From assembly GCF_003477885.1 (NCBI RefSeq), contig NZ_QUEE01000018.1:67130-131129 (forward strand): a stretch of 64,000 nt of DNA, read 5' to 3'. Both the position numbers and the translations under genes were made by a program. Of the stretch, positions 51,761 to 60,104 are shown one piece after another (the first letter of the stretch is position 1; every line of letters starts with the position of its first letter). The notes under the pieces were generated by a model. It saw only the letters and a program-made list of their open reading frames with translations, did no database searches and had not been told where the DNA came from. This DNA comes from Lachnotalea sp. AF33-28 (lineage in GTDB: Bacteria > Bacillota > Clostridia > Lachnospirales > Lachnospiraceae).

Positions 51761-52720
51761 TTAAATCCTGCGGTATCCGGTATTTAAATCCACGATGTTG
51801 CGCAGGGGTTTGTTATTTATGTATGCCCAGAGATTGCTGGCACAGATGCGGACGATGCGTTCCAGAGTCTCCGGCAGGTGGTATGCTCCTGCGGTATGCG
51901 GGGTGATCACGCAGTTTTTCAGTTCCCACAGCCTGTGATCGGACGGAAGCGGTTCAGGATCAGTGACGTCTAACGCAGCGCCTCTAAGATGTCCCCGTTC
52001 CAGGACCTGTGCCAGTGCGTTCGTATCGACTGTGCTGCCGCGCCCCACGTTTACGAGAATGGCGCCCGGCTTCATCATATTCAGCCTGTTTGAGTCGAGC
52101 ATATGGAAGGTGGAATCATTGCCGGGAACGCAGACGGCGACGATGTCTGCCCGGGGAAGCAGTTCCTCCAGTGACTCCGACGTATAGAGCTCATCGATAT
52201 AATCCGGTTTCTCTGTCTGCAGACGCTTGACCGCCAGCAGATAGCTGCCCAGTTTCTTCATGCTGGATGCGAACGCATTGCCGATGTCCCCCAGACCGAT
52301 GACAAGAGTGGTGGAACCGTAGATGCTGGTGACCGTTCCTTCATCCTTCCACAGCCTGTTTTGCTGGTTGTCGCGGTAGCGGTGCAGATTTTTCATCAGT
52401 TCCAGCACGGTGCCCAGCATATATTCCGACAGCGCCAGACCGTAAGCGCCGGTAGCGTTGGTCAGGACAACATGAGGAGGCAGGACACCCTCTTTTACGT
52501 AATCGTTGGCTCCTGCGGAGCCTAACTGCAGCCATTCCAGATTGTCCGCGTATTTGAGCATCGCGGGAGGGACGTTCCCGATTATGACATGTGCCTGGCG
52601 GACCAGATCCTCTGTGAGCGCCTCTTTGGGCACGTAGGCAAACGCCGCTTCCGGCGCCTGTTTTTCAAAAAGGGCTTTATGGCGCTCATCTGCAGGCAGT
52701 GTAATTAATATATTCTTCAT
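51761..52720 (-). CDS. D-isomer specific 2-hydroxyacid dehydrogenase
   Basis: 319-residue NAD(P)-dependent oxidoreductase. Rossmann motif GLGDIG, catalytic Arg in NVGRGSTVD, Glu in DPEPLPSDH and His in TPHTAGAYH are present. It reduces 2-oxoacids or oxidises D-2-hydroxyacids; the substrate is not predictable. The second ATG is chosen: the first directly abuts AGAGG whereas this one has a 9-base gap. It diverges from opp2 across a region with two tandem palindromic repeats. Confidence 0.88.
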   Translation of the reverse strand: MKNILITLPADERHKALFEKQAPEAAFAYVPKEALTEDLVRQAHVIIGNVPPAMLKYADNLEWLQLGSAGANDYVKEGVLPPHVVLTNATGAYGLALSEYMLGTVLELMKNLHRYRDNQQNRLWKDEGTVTSIYGSTTLVIGLGDIGNAFASSMKKLGSYLLAVKRLQTEKPDYIDELYTSESLEELLPRADIVAVCVPGNDSTFHMLDSNRLNMMKPGAILVNVGRGSTVDTNALAQVLERGHLRGAALDVTDPEPLPSDHRLWELKNCVITPHTAGAYHLPETLERIVRICASNLWAYINNKPLRNIVDLNTGYRRI

Positions 52721-52767
52721 CTTGACCATCCTCTGCTATTTGTTATAAATATCTTTAAACTATCCCT

Positions 52768-52979
52768 TGCCAGCCAGCTGGCAGGGGATGCGCATGATTT
52801 CCTATGGTAACTGTCTGCTCCGCAGACGGAAATCAGCGCAGGTATAATGTCTGTCGACATTATACCATGCCAGCCAGCTGGCATGGCCCCTCCGGGGGGA
52901 TGCGCATGATTTCCTAGGGTAACTGTCCGCTCCGCAGACAAAAATCAGCGCAGGTATAATGTCTGTCGACATTATACCA
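52768..52979. repeat. Two tandem ~100-bp units made of three palindromes each
   Basis: Units start at 52768 and 52868. Each has TGCCAGCCAGCTGGCA; then TGCGCATGATTTCC pairing with GGAAATCAGCGCA around an inner TCTGC-TCC-GCAGA hairpin; then GGTATAATGTC-TGTC-GACATTATACC (11-bp stem). The second unit has an insert TGGCCCCTCCGG and substitutions in the middle arm. The last hairpin contains TATAAT, but I see no paired -35 box. Non-coding. Nothing else is seen in this 455-base gap until the opp2 promoter. Confidence 0.8.
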
Positions 52980-53096
52980 TATCAGCGCCAAAATTCTACC
53001 GGTTATGACAAATTTATTTGTGTGTATTTTTTTGGGAATAAATGAAACAATTACATCAGAAGGAAACAACTGCTTTTGCATGAAATAATTGATGGA

Positions 53097-53125
53097 TTGT
53101 CACGGGACCGTAAATATGTTATTTT
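53097..53125 (+). promoter_or_regulatory. Possible promoter of opp2
   Basis: TTGTCA, 17-base spacer, TATTTT, about 50 bases before the TTG start. Moderate match only. Confidence 0.45.
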
Positions 53126-53175
53126 ATGTCAGCAGCAGTTGTGTACGAATTAAACATGAGATGGGAGGAATTTTA

Positions 53176-54828
53176 TTGAAGAAACGATTATTGGCGATAT
53201 GTTTTGTCTGCGTGCTGGCTTTGACCGGATGCGCGGGGAAAGCAGATCATGCATATACTACGGTTATTGCCGGGGAATCACAGTTTAACGGTGTGTTCAG
53301 CCCGTTTTTTTCCACGAACGCATATGATAAGCACGCATACCAGTTTGCCTTTGACACGCTGATTTCCTATGACAGCCAGGGTCAGCCGGCCCCTGGACTT
53401 GCGGACTATACTATAGAAGAAAAGGATGACGAGACAGTTTATACCTTTCATTTAAAACAGGATGTGAACTTCAGCGACGGAAAACCTATGACCGCGCAGG
53501 ATCTCCTGTTTAATATCCTGATTTACTGCGATCCGTCCTATGACGGCTCTTCCACCATGTCCACGGTGGATATCGTCGGACTGGAAGAGTACAAAAACGG
53601 GGATGCGGATGAAATAGCCGGTGTAAGAGTTGTGGATGATAAAACTCTTGAAGTGCGCGTGAACGGGATTGACCCGTCCGCGATCTATAAATTTGTATTT
53701 GAAGTGGCACCGGCTCACTATTATGGCACGGACGACAATGGAAACACCTGGGTAAAGGGCGATTTAACCGTCGTGAAATCCAGAAACGATAAGCCGATGG
53801 GCAGCGGCGCGTATGTATTTGAAAGTTTCCAGAACAATATCGTGACACTCCGCGCCAATGAAAACTACTGGCAGGGCGCGCCCAAGACTCCGACGATCAA
53901 GCTGCAGGTAAACTCAAATGCGAACAAGCTGGAGGCAGTAAAGCAGGGCGAGATCGATATATCCTCTCCCAACGCCAATCCGGAATCTGTTAAAATGGCC
54001 GAGGAAGCCGGGCTGTATCCGGTGATGATCGATAATCCGGGATACGGTTATATCGGCATCAATGCCGACCGGGTTCCGGACAAAAATATCAGAAAAGCGA
54101 TGATGCATCTGATGAACCGGGCGCCGGCCATCCAGACCTACTACGGTGATCTGGCGACCATTATTGAGCGTCCGATGAGCACAACCTCCTGGGCATACCC
54201 TAAGGGAGCAGAGGAGTTTTATGGCTTTAATCCTGAGAAGGCGCTGGAATATTTCAAGGCCGCCGGCTATAAGCAGGTAGCCGAAAACGGCAGGACCGTG
54301 CTGAAAAAAGACGGCGTTCAGTTTAGGATTGAGATCGCCATCGGCGGTGAAGGGACGATGGATCACCCTTCCGCACCGATTCTGACACAGATGAAGACAG
54401 AGCTGGAAAAGCTGGGAGGCATCCTGGATATCACCGATACCGATTCCGCCATCCTGTTTGATAAGATGAAGGCGGGGGAATGGGATATGTTTGTAGCCGC
54501 CTGGTCTGCAACACCGGATCCCGATATGTACCAGCTGTATCATTCAGAAGGAACAACCAATCATTATAGAATAAAGAACGAAGAATTAGACAGACTAATT
54601 GAAGCGGGCAGAAGCACGACAGATATTGAGGAGCGGAAAGAAATCTATGCGCAGGTTCTGGATCTGATCATGGATGAGGCGGTGGAAATGCCGGTATACC
54701 AGAGGATGAATATGATTGTATTTAACCCTAAGGTGGTGAATACAGAGTCTCTGATCAAAGAGGCAACCCCCTACCGCCAGCCGTTCTACGATAACTACTT
54801 TTCAGTTCACACACTGGAACTGAACTGA
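53176..54828 (+). CDS. Oligopeptide-type ABC transporter substrate-binding lipoprotein (opp2)
   Basis: 550-residue SBP_bac_5 family lipoprotein. Translation starts at TTG, 7 bases after GGAGG, giving a signal peptide ending in lipobox LTGC with Cys19. Core family block VYTFHLKQDVNFSDGKPMTAQDLLF is clear. Members bind peptides but also nickel, haem or oligosaccharides; the neighbouring kduI leaves uronides possible. Longer frame starts from 53089 would give residues before the signal peptide and are rejected. A stem-loop separates it from the permease genes. Confidence 0.92.
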   Translation: MKKRLLAICFVCVLALTGCAGKADHAYTTVIAGESQFNGVFSPFFSTNAYDKHAYQFAFDTLISYDSQGQPAPGLADYTIEEKDDETVYTFHLKQDVNFSDGKPMTAQDLLFNILIYCDPSYDGSSTMSTVDIVGLEEYKNGDADEIAGVRVVDDKTLEVRVNGIDPSAIYKFVFEVAPAHYYGTDDNGNTWVKGDLTVVKSRNDKPMGSGAYVFESFQNNIVTLRANENYWQGAPKTPTIKLQVNSNANKLEAVKQGEIDISSPNANPESVKMAEEAGLYPVMIDNPGYGYIGINADRVPDKNIRKAMMHLMNRAPAIQTYYGDLATIIERPMSTTSWAYPKGAEEFYGFNPEKALEYFKAAGYKQVAENGRTVLKKDGVQFRIEIAIGGEGTMDHPSAPILTQMKTELEKLGGILDITDTDSAILFDKMKAGEWDMFVAAWSATPDPDMYQLYHSEGTTNHYRIKNEELDRLIEAGRSTTDIEERKEIYAQVLDLIMDEAVEMPVYQRMNMIVFNPKVVNTESLIKEATPYRQPFYDNYFSVHTLELN

Positions 54829-54840
54829 TCTAAAGTCCAT

Positions 54841-54868
54841 CGGCGGACGCATTCTGATGCGCCCGCCG
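54841..54868 (+). terminator. Stem-loop between opp2 binding protein and permease
   Basis: 12-bp stem CGGCGGACGCAT / ATGCGCCCGCCG with one mismatch, 4-base loop, followed by AAACTTTC without a proper T run; probably attenuates or stabilises mRNA. Confidence 0.6.
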
Positions 54869-54956
54869 AAACTTTCATGTGACCGATTCCGATCGGATTG
54901 GCTTACGGCGAGGGAATTTGGATTTGTATCAGGAACGCAAGGAGGAATGTAAAAAT

Positions 54957-55925
54957 ATGCGCCAATATATTATACGGAGAGTTCTGATAAGCATAGGAGT
55001 GCTGTTTGGCGTTTCGATCCTGCTGTATGCGCTGGTGCGCAGCATGCCCGGCGACTATATACAGACAACCTTTGCCGGCAACCCCAATGTGACTGAGGCC
55101 ATGATCCAGAACTTAAGAAAGCTCTATGGCTTAGACACCGGGATTGTGGAGGGCTATTTCCAATGGCTTGGCAAAGCCCTTAGAGGAGATCTGGGTATTT
55201 CCTTTGTATATGGAAGGCCGGTGACAGAGGTGATCACGGATAAGATGTGGGTTAGCTTCTTTTTAGCGCTGCCGGCTTTTATCCTGCAGCTTTTGCTGGC
55301 GGTGCCGATGGGAATCACGTCAGCTTCCAAACAGTATTCCAAGTCGGATTACGCGGTAACTGTATTTGCGATGGTGGGCATTTCACTCCCCAGCTTCTTT
55401 TTTGCCGCGCTGCTGCAGAGGATTTTCTCCATGGGACTGGGATGGCTTCCGCTGCAGGGCATGACCACCGCGAGAGAGGATTATACGGGCATCCGCCATA
55501 TCCTGGATATGGCTGTGCACTATATACTGCCGGTCACCGTGCTTACTGTCACCGGCATGGGCAGCTTTATGCGCTACACCAGGACCAATATGCTGGAAGT
55601 GCTCCAGGCGGATTATATCCGCACGGCCAGGGCCAAAGGTCTGAAGAAAAAGACCGTGATCTACCGCCACGGCTTCCGCAATACGCTGATCCCGTTGGTG
55701 ACGATGGTGGGCGGCATGCTGCCGGGACTGTTCTCCGGCGCGATTATCACCGAAGGGATCTTTGCCATAGACGGCCTGGGCTATACCTCGCTGCAGGCCT
55801 TAAAGCAGGGGGATATACCGTTTATTATGGGTTTTAATATCTTTCTGGCCGTACTGACACTGCTCGGGACACTGCTTGCCGACATCACCTACGGCCTGGT
55901 GGATCCCAGAGTAAAACTTAGTTAA
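54957..55925 (+). CDS. Oligopeptide-type ABC transporter permease (OppB/DppB)
   Basis: 322-residue permease with an N-terminal helix (about 9-29), family block SMPGDYIQTTFAGNPN, and five further membrane helices. The EAA loop is in ADYIRTARAKGLKKKTVIYRHG. The ATG has AAGGAGG upstream; the extra 26 residues of the longer frame are not family-like. The OppC-type gene follows after 15 bases. Confidence 0.93.
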   Translation: MRQYIIRRVLISIGVLFGVSILLYALVRSMPGDYIQTTFAGNPNVTEAMIQNLRKLYGLDTGIVEGYFQWLGKALRGDLGISFVYGRPVTEVITDKMWVSFFLALPAFILQLLLAVPMGITSASKQYSKSDYAVTVFAMVGISLPSFFFAALLQRIFSMGLGWLPLQGMTTAREDYTGIRHILDMAVHYILPVTVLTVTGMGSFMRYTRTNMLEVLQADYIRTARAKGLKKKTVIYRHGFRNTLIPLVTMVGGMLPGLFSGAIITEGIFAIDGLGYTSLQALKQGDIPFIMGFNIFLAVLTLLGTLLADITYGLVDPRVKLS

Positions 55926-55940
55926 AGAGGAGGCGAATTC

Positions 55941-56879
55941 ATGGGAAAACAAGTCTGGAAACGTTTCCTGAAAAATAAGCTGGCGCTTCTAGGCATAGCG
56001 CTGATTCTGATCATGACACTGTTTTCGGTATTCGGACCGATCTTTTCCCCCTATGGGGAGTATACCATCTTTTTTGTGAAGGACGGCGTGGAGTTTAACT
56101 CCGATGAGAATCAGTCGGAACACGGGTACAGCGATCCTGGCGTTACGGTGCTCGTCAAGGCGCCGCCGTCTTCAAAGCACCTGCTGGGAACGGACACCGA
56201 CGGGCGGGATGTGCTCACGAGGCTGATGTACGGCGGCCGTGTATCCTTGTTTGTGGGATTTGTGGTCATCGCCATTGAGCTTTTGCTGGGTATGACCCTG
56301 GGAGGCATCGCCGGCTATTACGGCGGCAAAATCGACGGCTTGATCATGAGGATCGTGGATGTGTTTTACTGTATCCCCACGCTGCCGATCCTGCTGATTT
56401 TAAGCTCTGTCATGATCACACTGCAGGTGAAACAGGAATATAAAATCTACGGGCTGATGCTAAGCCTTGGATTCTTAGGCTGGTCCGGCATCGCGCGGCT
56501 GGTACGCGGGCAGATCCTCTCCCTTAGAGAGCAGGAGTATATGGTGGCTACCGAGACCATCGGGCTGCCTGCCAGAAAAAAGATCATACGTCATCTGCTT
56601 CCCAATGTGATGCCGCAGTTGATCGTATTCGCCACGCTGGGCCTGGGGAGCGTCATTTTGATGGAATCCACCTTAAGCTATCTGGGGATCGGCGTGCCAT
56701 TTCCTTTAGCCAGCTGGGGCAATATGGTCAATACGGTGACCGACCCGATCATCATGCGCAATTATATGAATATCTGGCTGCCGCCGGGCATCTGTATCCT
56801 GATTACGGTCATGGGCTTTAATTTTATCGGTGACGGGCTTCGAGACGCCTTTGATCCGAAGGGAAGGAGGTTTGTATGA
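55941..56879 (+). CDS. Oligopeptide-type ABC transporter permease (OppC/DppC)
   Basis: 312-residue permease. First helix at about 15-37, an extracytoplasmic loop (about 45-80), the signature HLLGTDTDGRDVLTRLMYGGRVSL and five more membrane helices. The EAA-type loop includes EYMVATETIGLPARKKIIRH. AGAGGAGG precedes the ATG. Its stop overlaps the next start (ATGA). Confidence 0.93.
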   Translation: MGKQVWKRFLKNKLALLGIALILIMTLFSVFGPIFSPYGEYTIFFVKDGVEFNSDENQSEHGYSDPGVTVLVKAPPSSKHLLGTDTDGRDVLTRLMYGGRVSLFVGFVVIAIELLLGMTLGGIAGYYGGKIDGLIMRIVDVFYCIPTLPILLILSSVMITLQVKQEYKIYGLMLSLGFLGWSGIARLVRGQILSLREQEYMVATETIGLPARKKIIRHLLPNVMPQLIVFATLGLGSVILMESTLSYLGIGVPFPLASWGNMVNTVTDPIIMRNYMNIWLPPGICILITVMGFNFIGDGLRDAFDPKGRRFV

Positions 56880-57925
56880 GACAGGCTGTGATGCATGACA
56901 ATGAGAATATACTCGAAGTGGAAAATTTAAAGACCTGGTTTTACACGGAAACCGGTGTGGCCAAATCGGTGAACGGCATCTCCTTTGCAGTGCCTGCGGG
57001 TAAAACGGTGGCTTTGGTTGGGGAGAGCGGCTGCGGCAAGTCCGTGACCAGCTTATCCATCATGCGCCTGCTGCAGGAGCCTGCCGGCAGAATCGTGGAC
57101 GGAACGATCCGTTTTAACCGTCCGTCTGGGCCGGTGGATCTGGTATCGGCCTCTGAAGAAGAGATGGAGCAGGTGCGCGGGGGTGAGATCGCCATGATCT
57201 TCCAGGAGCCGATGACCAGCCTGAATCCTGTATTTACGGTCGGAAACCAGATCGATGAGATGATAGGCCTGCACAATCCGATGATGACCAAGACCGAGAT
57301 CCGTGAGCAGACCGTGCGCATGTTAAAGCTGGTAGGCATTCCCAGGGCGGAGGGCATCTATAAATCCTATCCTCACGAGCTTTCCGGCGGCATGCGCCAG
57401 AGAGTCATGATCGCCATGGCCATTTCCTGCAACCCGGAGCTGATCATCGCCGATGAGCCCACCACAGCACTGGATGTGACCATACAGGCGCAGATACTGG
57501 AGCTCATGAAGGAACTCAAGGACCGGATTGGGGCGGGCATACTGCTGATCACCCATGACCTTGGGGTGGTGGCGGAGATGGCGGATGAGGTGATTGTCAT
57601 GTACGCGGGTAGAATTGTGGAGAAAGGCACTGTGATGGAAGTGCTGCTCACTCCGAAGCATCCTTATACCAAGGGACTGATCAAAAGCAAGCCGGCGATC
57701 GGAACCGTAAAAGATACGCTTTACTCGATTCCCGGCACCGTGGTCAGCCCTGCCGAAATGCCGGATTACTGCGCCTTTTATAACCGCTGCGGACAGTGCG
57801 CAAAAGAGTGCCGGAGCGGTATCCCGGATCTGGAGCCTTTTGGGGATACCCATTTTGCTGCATGTTATCGGATTGAAGGCGGTAACAAAGCGGAAGCCGT
57901 GACCGGGGAATCGGGGAGGGATTAG
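56876..57925 (+). CDS. Oligopeptide-type ABC transporter ATP-binding protein (OppD)
   Basis: 349-residue ATPase with Walker A GESGCGKS, Q-loop MIFQEPMTSLNP, signature LSGGMRQR, Walker B LIIADEPTTALD and LITHDLG. The C-terminal oligopeptide domain carries cysteines (CAFYNRCGQCAKEC). The start ATG overlaps the upstream stop with AAGGAGG 5 bases before. OppF follows after one base. Confidence 0.94.
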   Translation: MRQAVMHDNENILEVENLKTWFYTETGVAKSVNGISFAVPAGKTVALVGESGCGKSVTSLSIMRLLQEPAGRIVDGTIRFNRPSGPVDLVSASEEEMEQVRGGEIAMIFQEPMTSLNPVFTVGNQIDEMIGLHNPMMTKTEIREQTVRMLKLVGIPRAEGIYKSYPHELSGGMRQRVMIAMAISCNPELIIADEPTTALDVTIQAQILELMKELKDRIGAGILLITHDLGVVAEMADEVIVMYAGRIVEKGTVMEVLLTPKHPYTKGLIKSKPAIGTVKDTLYSIPGTVVSPAEMPDYCAFYNRCGQCAKECRSGIPDLEPFGDTHFAACYRIEGGNKAEAVTGESGRD

Positions 57926-57926
57926 A

Positions 57927-58895
57927 ATGGAAAAAGAAGTGATTTTGGATGTGCGTCATTTAAAAAAGTACTATCCGATCAAGTCCGGACTGCTGCAGAA
58001 AGTGACCGGACATGTCAAAGCTGTGGATGATATCTCATTCGCCCTTTGCAGAGGGACCACAATGGGGCTGGTTGGGGAGAGCGGCTGCGGCAAGACCACG
58101 GCCGGGCGCACGATTCTGCGGCTGATCACGCCTACGGCGGGGGAAGTGTGCTTTCACGGCCAGGACATTTTTACATTGGATAAAAGGCAGATGCGTCTGC
58201 TGCGGCCGAAGCTTCAGCTGATCTTCCAGGACCCTTACAGCGCCTTAAGCCCGAGGATGACGGTGGGCGATATCATACTGGAAGGCGTCAAAGAGCACCG
58301 TATTGTCCCGAAAGACCGGTATGACCGGTATCTGGAAGATCGGATGGAGGAATGCGGCATCTCCCCTTCATACAAGGACCGTTATCCGCATGAGTTCTCC
58401 GGAGGGCAGAGACAGAGAATCAACATCGCCAGAGCTCTTGCGATGAAACCGGAGATCGTCGTGGCGGATGAGCCCGTATCGGCGCTGGATGTGTCCATCC
58501 AGGCGCAGATCGTGAACCTCTTAAAAGAGCTGCAGAGAGAACATGGCCTGTCGTATCTGTTTATCTCCCACGACCTCTCTGTGGTGGAACACATCTGTGA
58601 TGAGGTGGGAGTGATGTATCTGGGGAATATCGTGGAACTTTCAAGCACGGAGGACCTGTTTGCCAACCCATTGCACCCGTATACCGAATGTCTCCTAAGT
58701 GCGGTTCCCAATATGGATCCGAGAAAGAAGATGAAGCGGATCATCCTGGAAGGGGATATGCCTTCACCGGCGGATCCGCCCGCCGGATGCAAATTCCATA
58801 CAAGATGCCCCTATGCGACTGAGCTTTGTGTAAAGGAAGAACCTAAATGGGAGGAAAAGGCTCCGGGGCATTTTGCCGCCTGCCATTACCGGTGA
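57927..58895 (+). CDS. Oligopeptide-type ABC transporter ATP-binding protein (OppF)
   Basis: 322-residue ATPase: Walker A GESGCGKT, LIFQDPYSALSPRM, signature FSGGQRQR, Walker B IVVADEPVSALD, FISHDLS and the Cys-containing C-terminal segment (GCKFHTRCPYATELC). The stop codon TGA lies within the left 8-bp target duplication of a family A repeat, which has inserted exactly at the gene's end without altering it. Confidence 0.94.
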   Translation: MEKEVILDVRHLKKYYPIKSGLLQKVTGHVKAVDDISFALCRGTTMGLVGESGCGKTTAGRTILRLITPTAGEVCFHGQDIFTLDKRQMRLLRPKLQLIFQDPYSALSPRMTVGDIILEGVKEHRIVPKDRYDRYLEDRMEECGISPSYKDRYPHEFSGGQRQRINIARALAMKPEIVVADEPVSALDVSIQAQIVNLLKELQREHGLSYLFISHDLSVVEHICDEVGVMYLGNIVELSSTEDLFANPLHPYTECLLSAVPNMDPRKKMKRIILEGDMPSPADPPAGCKFHTRCPYATELCVKEEPKWEEKAPGHFAACHYR

Positions 58896-58899
58896 CGGT

Positions 58900-58994
58900 G
58901 TTACTGTTCACACGTTGCCAATAAAGCAGCGTATGAGAGGACCGTACCCTGCCCTCTCATACGCGGGAATTTTTCGGTAACTGTGAACTGTAAC
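58900..58994. mobile_element. Palindromic family A, 95-bp copy with 8-bp target duplication
   Basis: Ends GTTACTGTTCAC and GTGAACTGTAAC; flanks GTGACGGT (58892-58899) and GTGATGGT (58995-59002) differ at one position. The loop contains CGTATGAGAGGACCGTACCC and the complementary GCCCTCTCATACG, a one-level inner hairpin: intermediate between the 67-bp and 213-bp members. Confidence 0.83.
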
Positions 58995-59033
58995 GTGATG
59001 GTTCGTTTACTGGCAAAAATATGCGATAGTTCC

Positions 59034-59062
59034 TTGCACAGTTTCATCTGAAATGCTATACT
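59034..59062 (+). promoter_or_regulatory. Promoter of kduI
   Basis: TTGCAC, 17-base spacer, TATACT. A leader stem-loop GCCCGGTATG-TCCG-CATATCGGGC (59085-59108) follows before the ribosome binding site. Confidence 0.7.
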
Positions 59063-59169
59063 GATGGTGACTTCAAAAGTCCAGGCCCGGTATGTCCGCA
59101 TATCGGGCTGTCAGTCTGCGCTGTTTTAAAATGTATATGCACCTATCTGTGTGCGGAATGGAGGATAAA

Positions 59170-60000
59170 ATGGAATTAAGAACAGCAGTGAGTCCCAAAG
59201 ATGTAAAATATTATACTACAGAGAGGCTTAGAGAAGAATTTCTGATCCAGAACCTGTTTACGCCAGGCGAGATCAAACTGGTGTACAGCCATATTGACAG
59301 GATCATCACAGGCGCCGCCACTCCGACGGATGCACCGCTTGTGCTGACCGCAGGGGATGAGTTAAGAGCGCAGTATTTCTGTGAGAGAAGAGAGCTGGGC
59401 GTGATCAATATCGGCGGCAAAGGTACGATTACCGTAGACGGCACGGCATATGAACTGGAGTATAAGGACGGCATGTATATCGGCATGGGCTCTAAGGATA
59501 TTTCTTTTGCCAGCGCTGATCCGTCAGCTCCCGCCAAATTCTATATGAACAGCGCTCCCGCGCATATGACTTACCCTACCGTGCTGATTAAACCGGAGAA
59601 CTGTGTCCGCGTGGAGCTGGGAAGCTTAGAGCAGTCCAACCACAGAGTAATCTGCAAATACATACTGCCCGGACAGGTGGAAAGCTGCCAGCTGGAGATG
59701 GGTATGACCCAGTTAAAGCCGGGCAGTGTCTGGAATACCATGCCCTGCCATACCCATGACAGAAGGATGGAAGTATATCTGTATTTCGATATTCCGGAGG
59801 ATGCATTTGTAATGCATTATATGGGAGAACCCCAGGAGACCCGCCACATCGTTATGAGAAATGAAGAGGCGGTTATTTCACCCAGCTGGTCCATTCATTC
59901 AGGAAGCGGTTCACAGGCGTATACATTTATCTGGGGTATGGTCGGTGAAAACCAGGATTTTGATGATATGGACGGCGTCGACATGAAAGACCTGATGTAA
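59170..60000 (+). CDS. kduI: 5-dehydro-4-deoxy-D-glucuronate isomerase
   Basis: 276-residue cupin-fold zinc enzyme converting 5-keto-4-deoxyuronate (from unsaturated galacturonate) to 2,5-diketo-3-deoxygluconate. Zinc ligands align with E. coli KduI: His194, His196, Glu201 and His243 (CHTHDRRMEVY, SIHSGSG). Length matches the family. GGAGG lies 6 bases upstream of this ATG; longer frame starts are rejected. The downstream steps (KduD, KdgK, KdgA) are not in this window. The oligogalacturonate lyase at 45101 supplies its substrate. Confidence 0.95.
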   Translation: MELRTAVSPKDVKYYTTERLREEFLIQNLFTPGEIKLVYSHIDRIITGAATPTDAPLVLTAGDELRAQYFCERRELGVINIGGKGTITVDGTAYELEYKDGMYIGMGSKDISFASADPSAPAKFYMNSAPAHMTYPTVLIKPENCVRVELGSLEQSNHRVICKYILPGQVESCQLEMGMTQLKPGSVWNTMPCHTHDRRMEVYLYFDIPEDAFVMHYMGEPQETRHIVMRNEEAVISPSWSIHSGSGSQAYTFIWGMVGENQDFDDMDGVDMKDLM

Positions 60001-60039
60001 AATCAGACAGAAATACAAAAAAATACGGGGCCCCGCTAT

Positions 60040-60072
60040 ACGGGACAGGCATATGTTGTCTGTCCCGTTTTT
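60040..60072 (+). terminator. Terminator of kduI
   Basis: 9-bp perfect stem ACGGGACAG / CTGTCCCGT, 11-base loop, then TTTTTGG. Confidence 0.85.
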
Positions 60073-60104
60073 GGGTCGATTTTACTAACGAGGGAGAATG
60101 AGTG

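Noticed and set aside
52768..52979. CRISPR array
   Set aside because: Only two units, adjoining without spacers, and each unit is about 100 bp with several internal palindromes; no cas genes.
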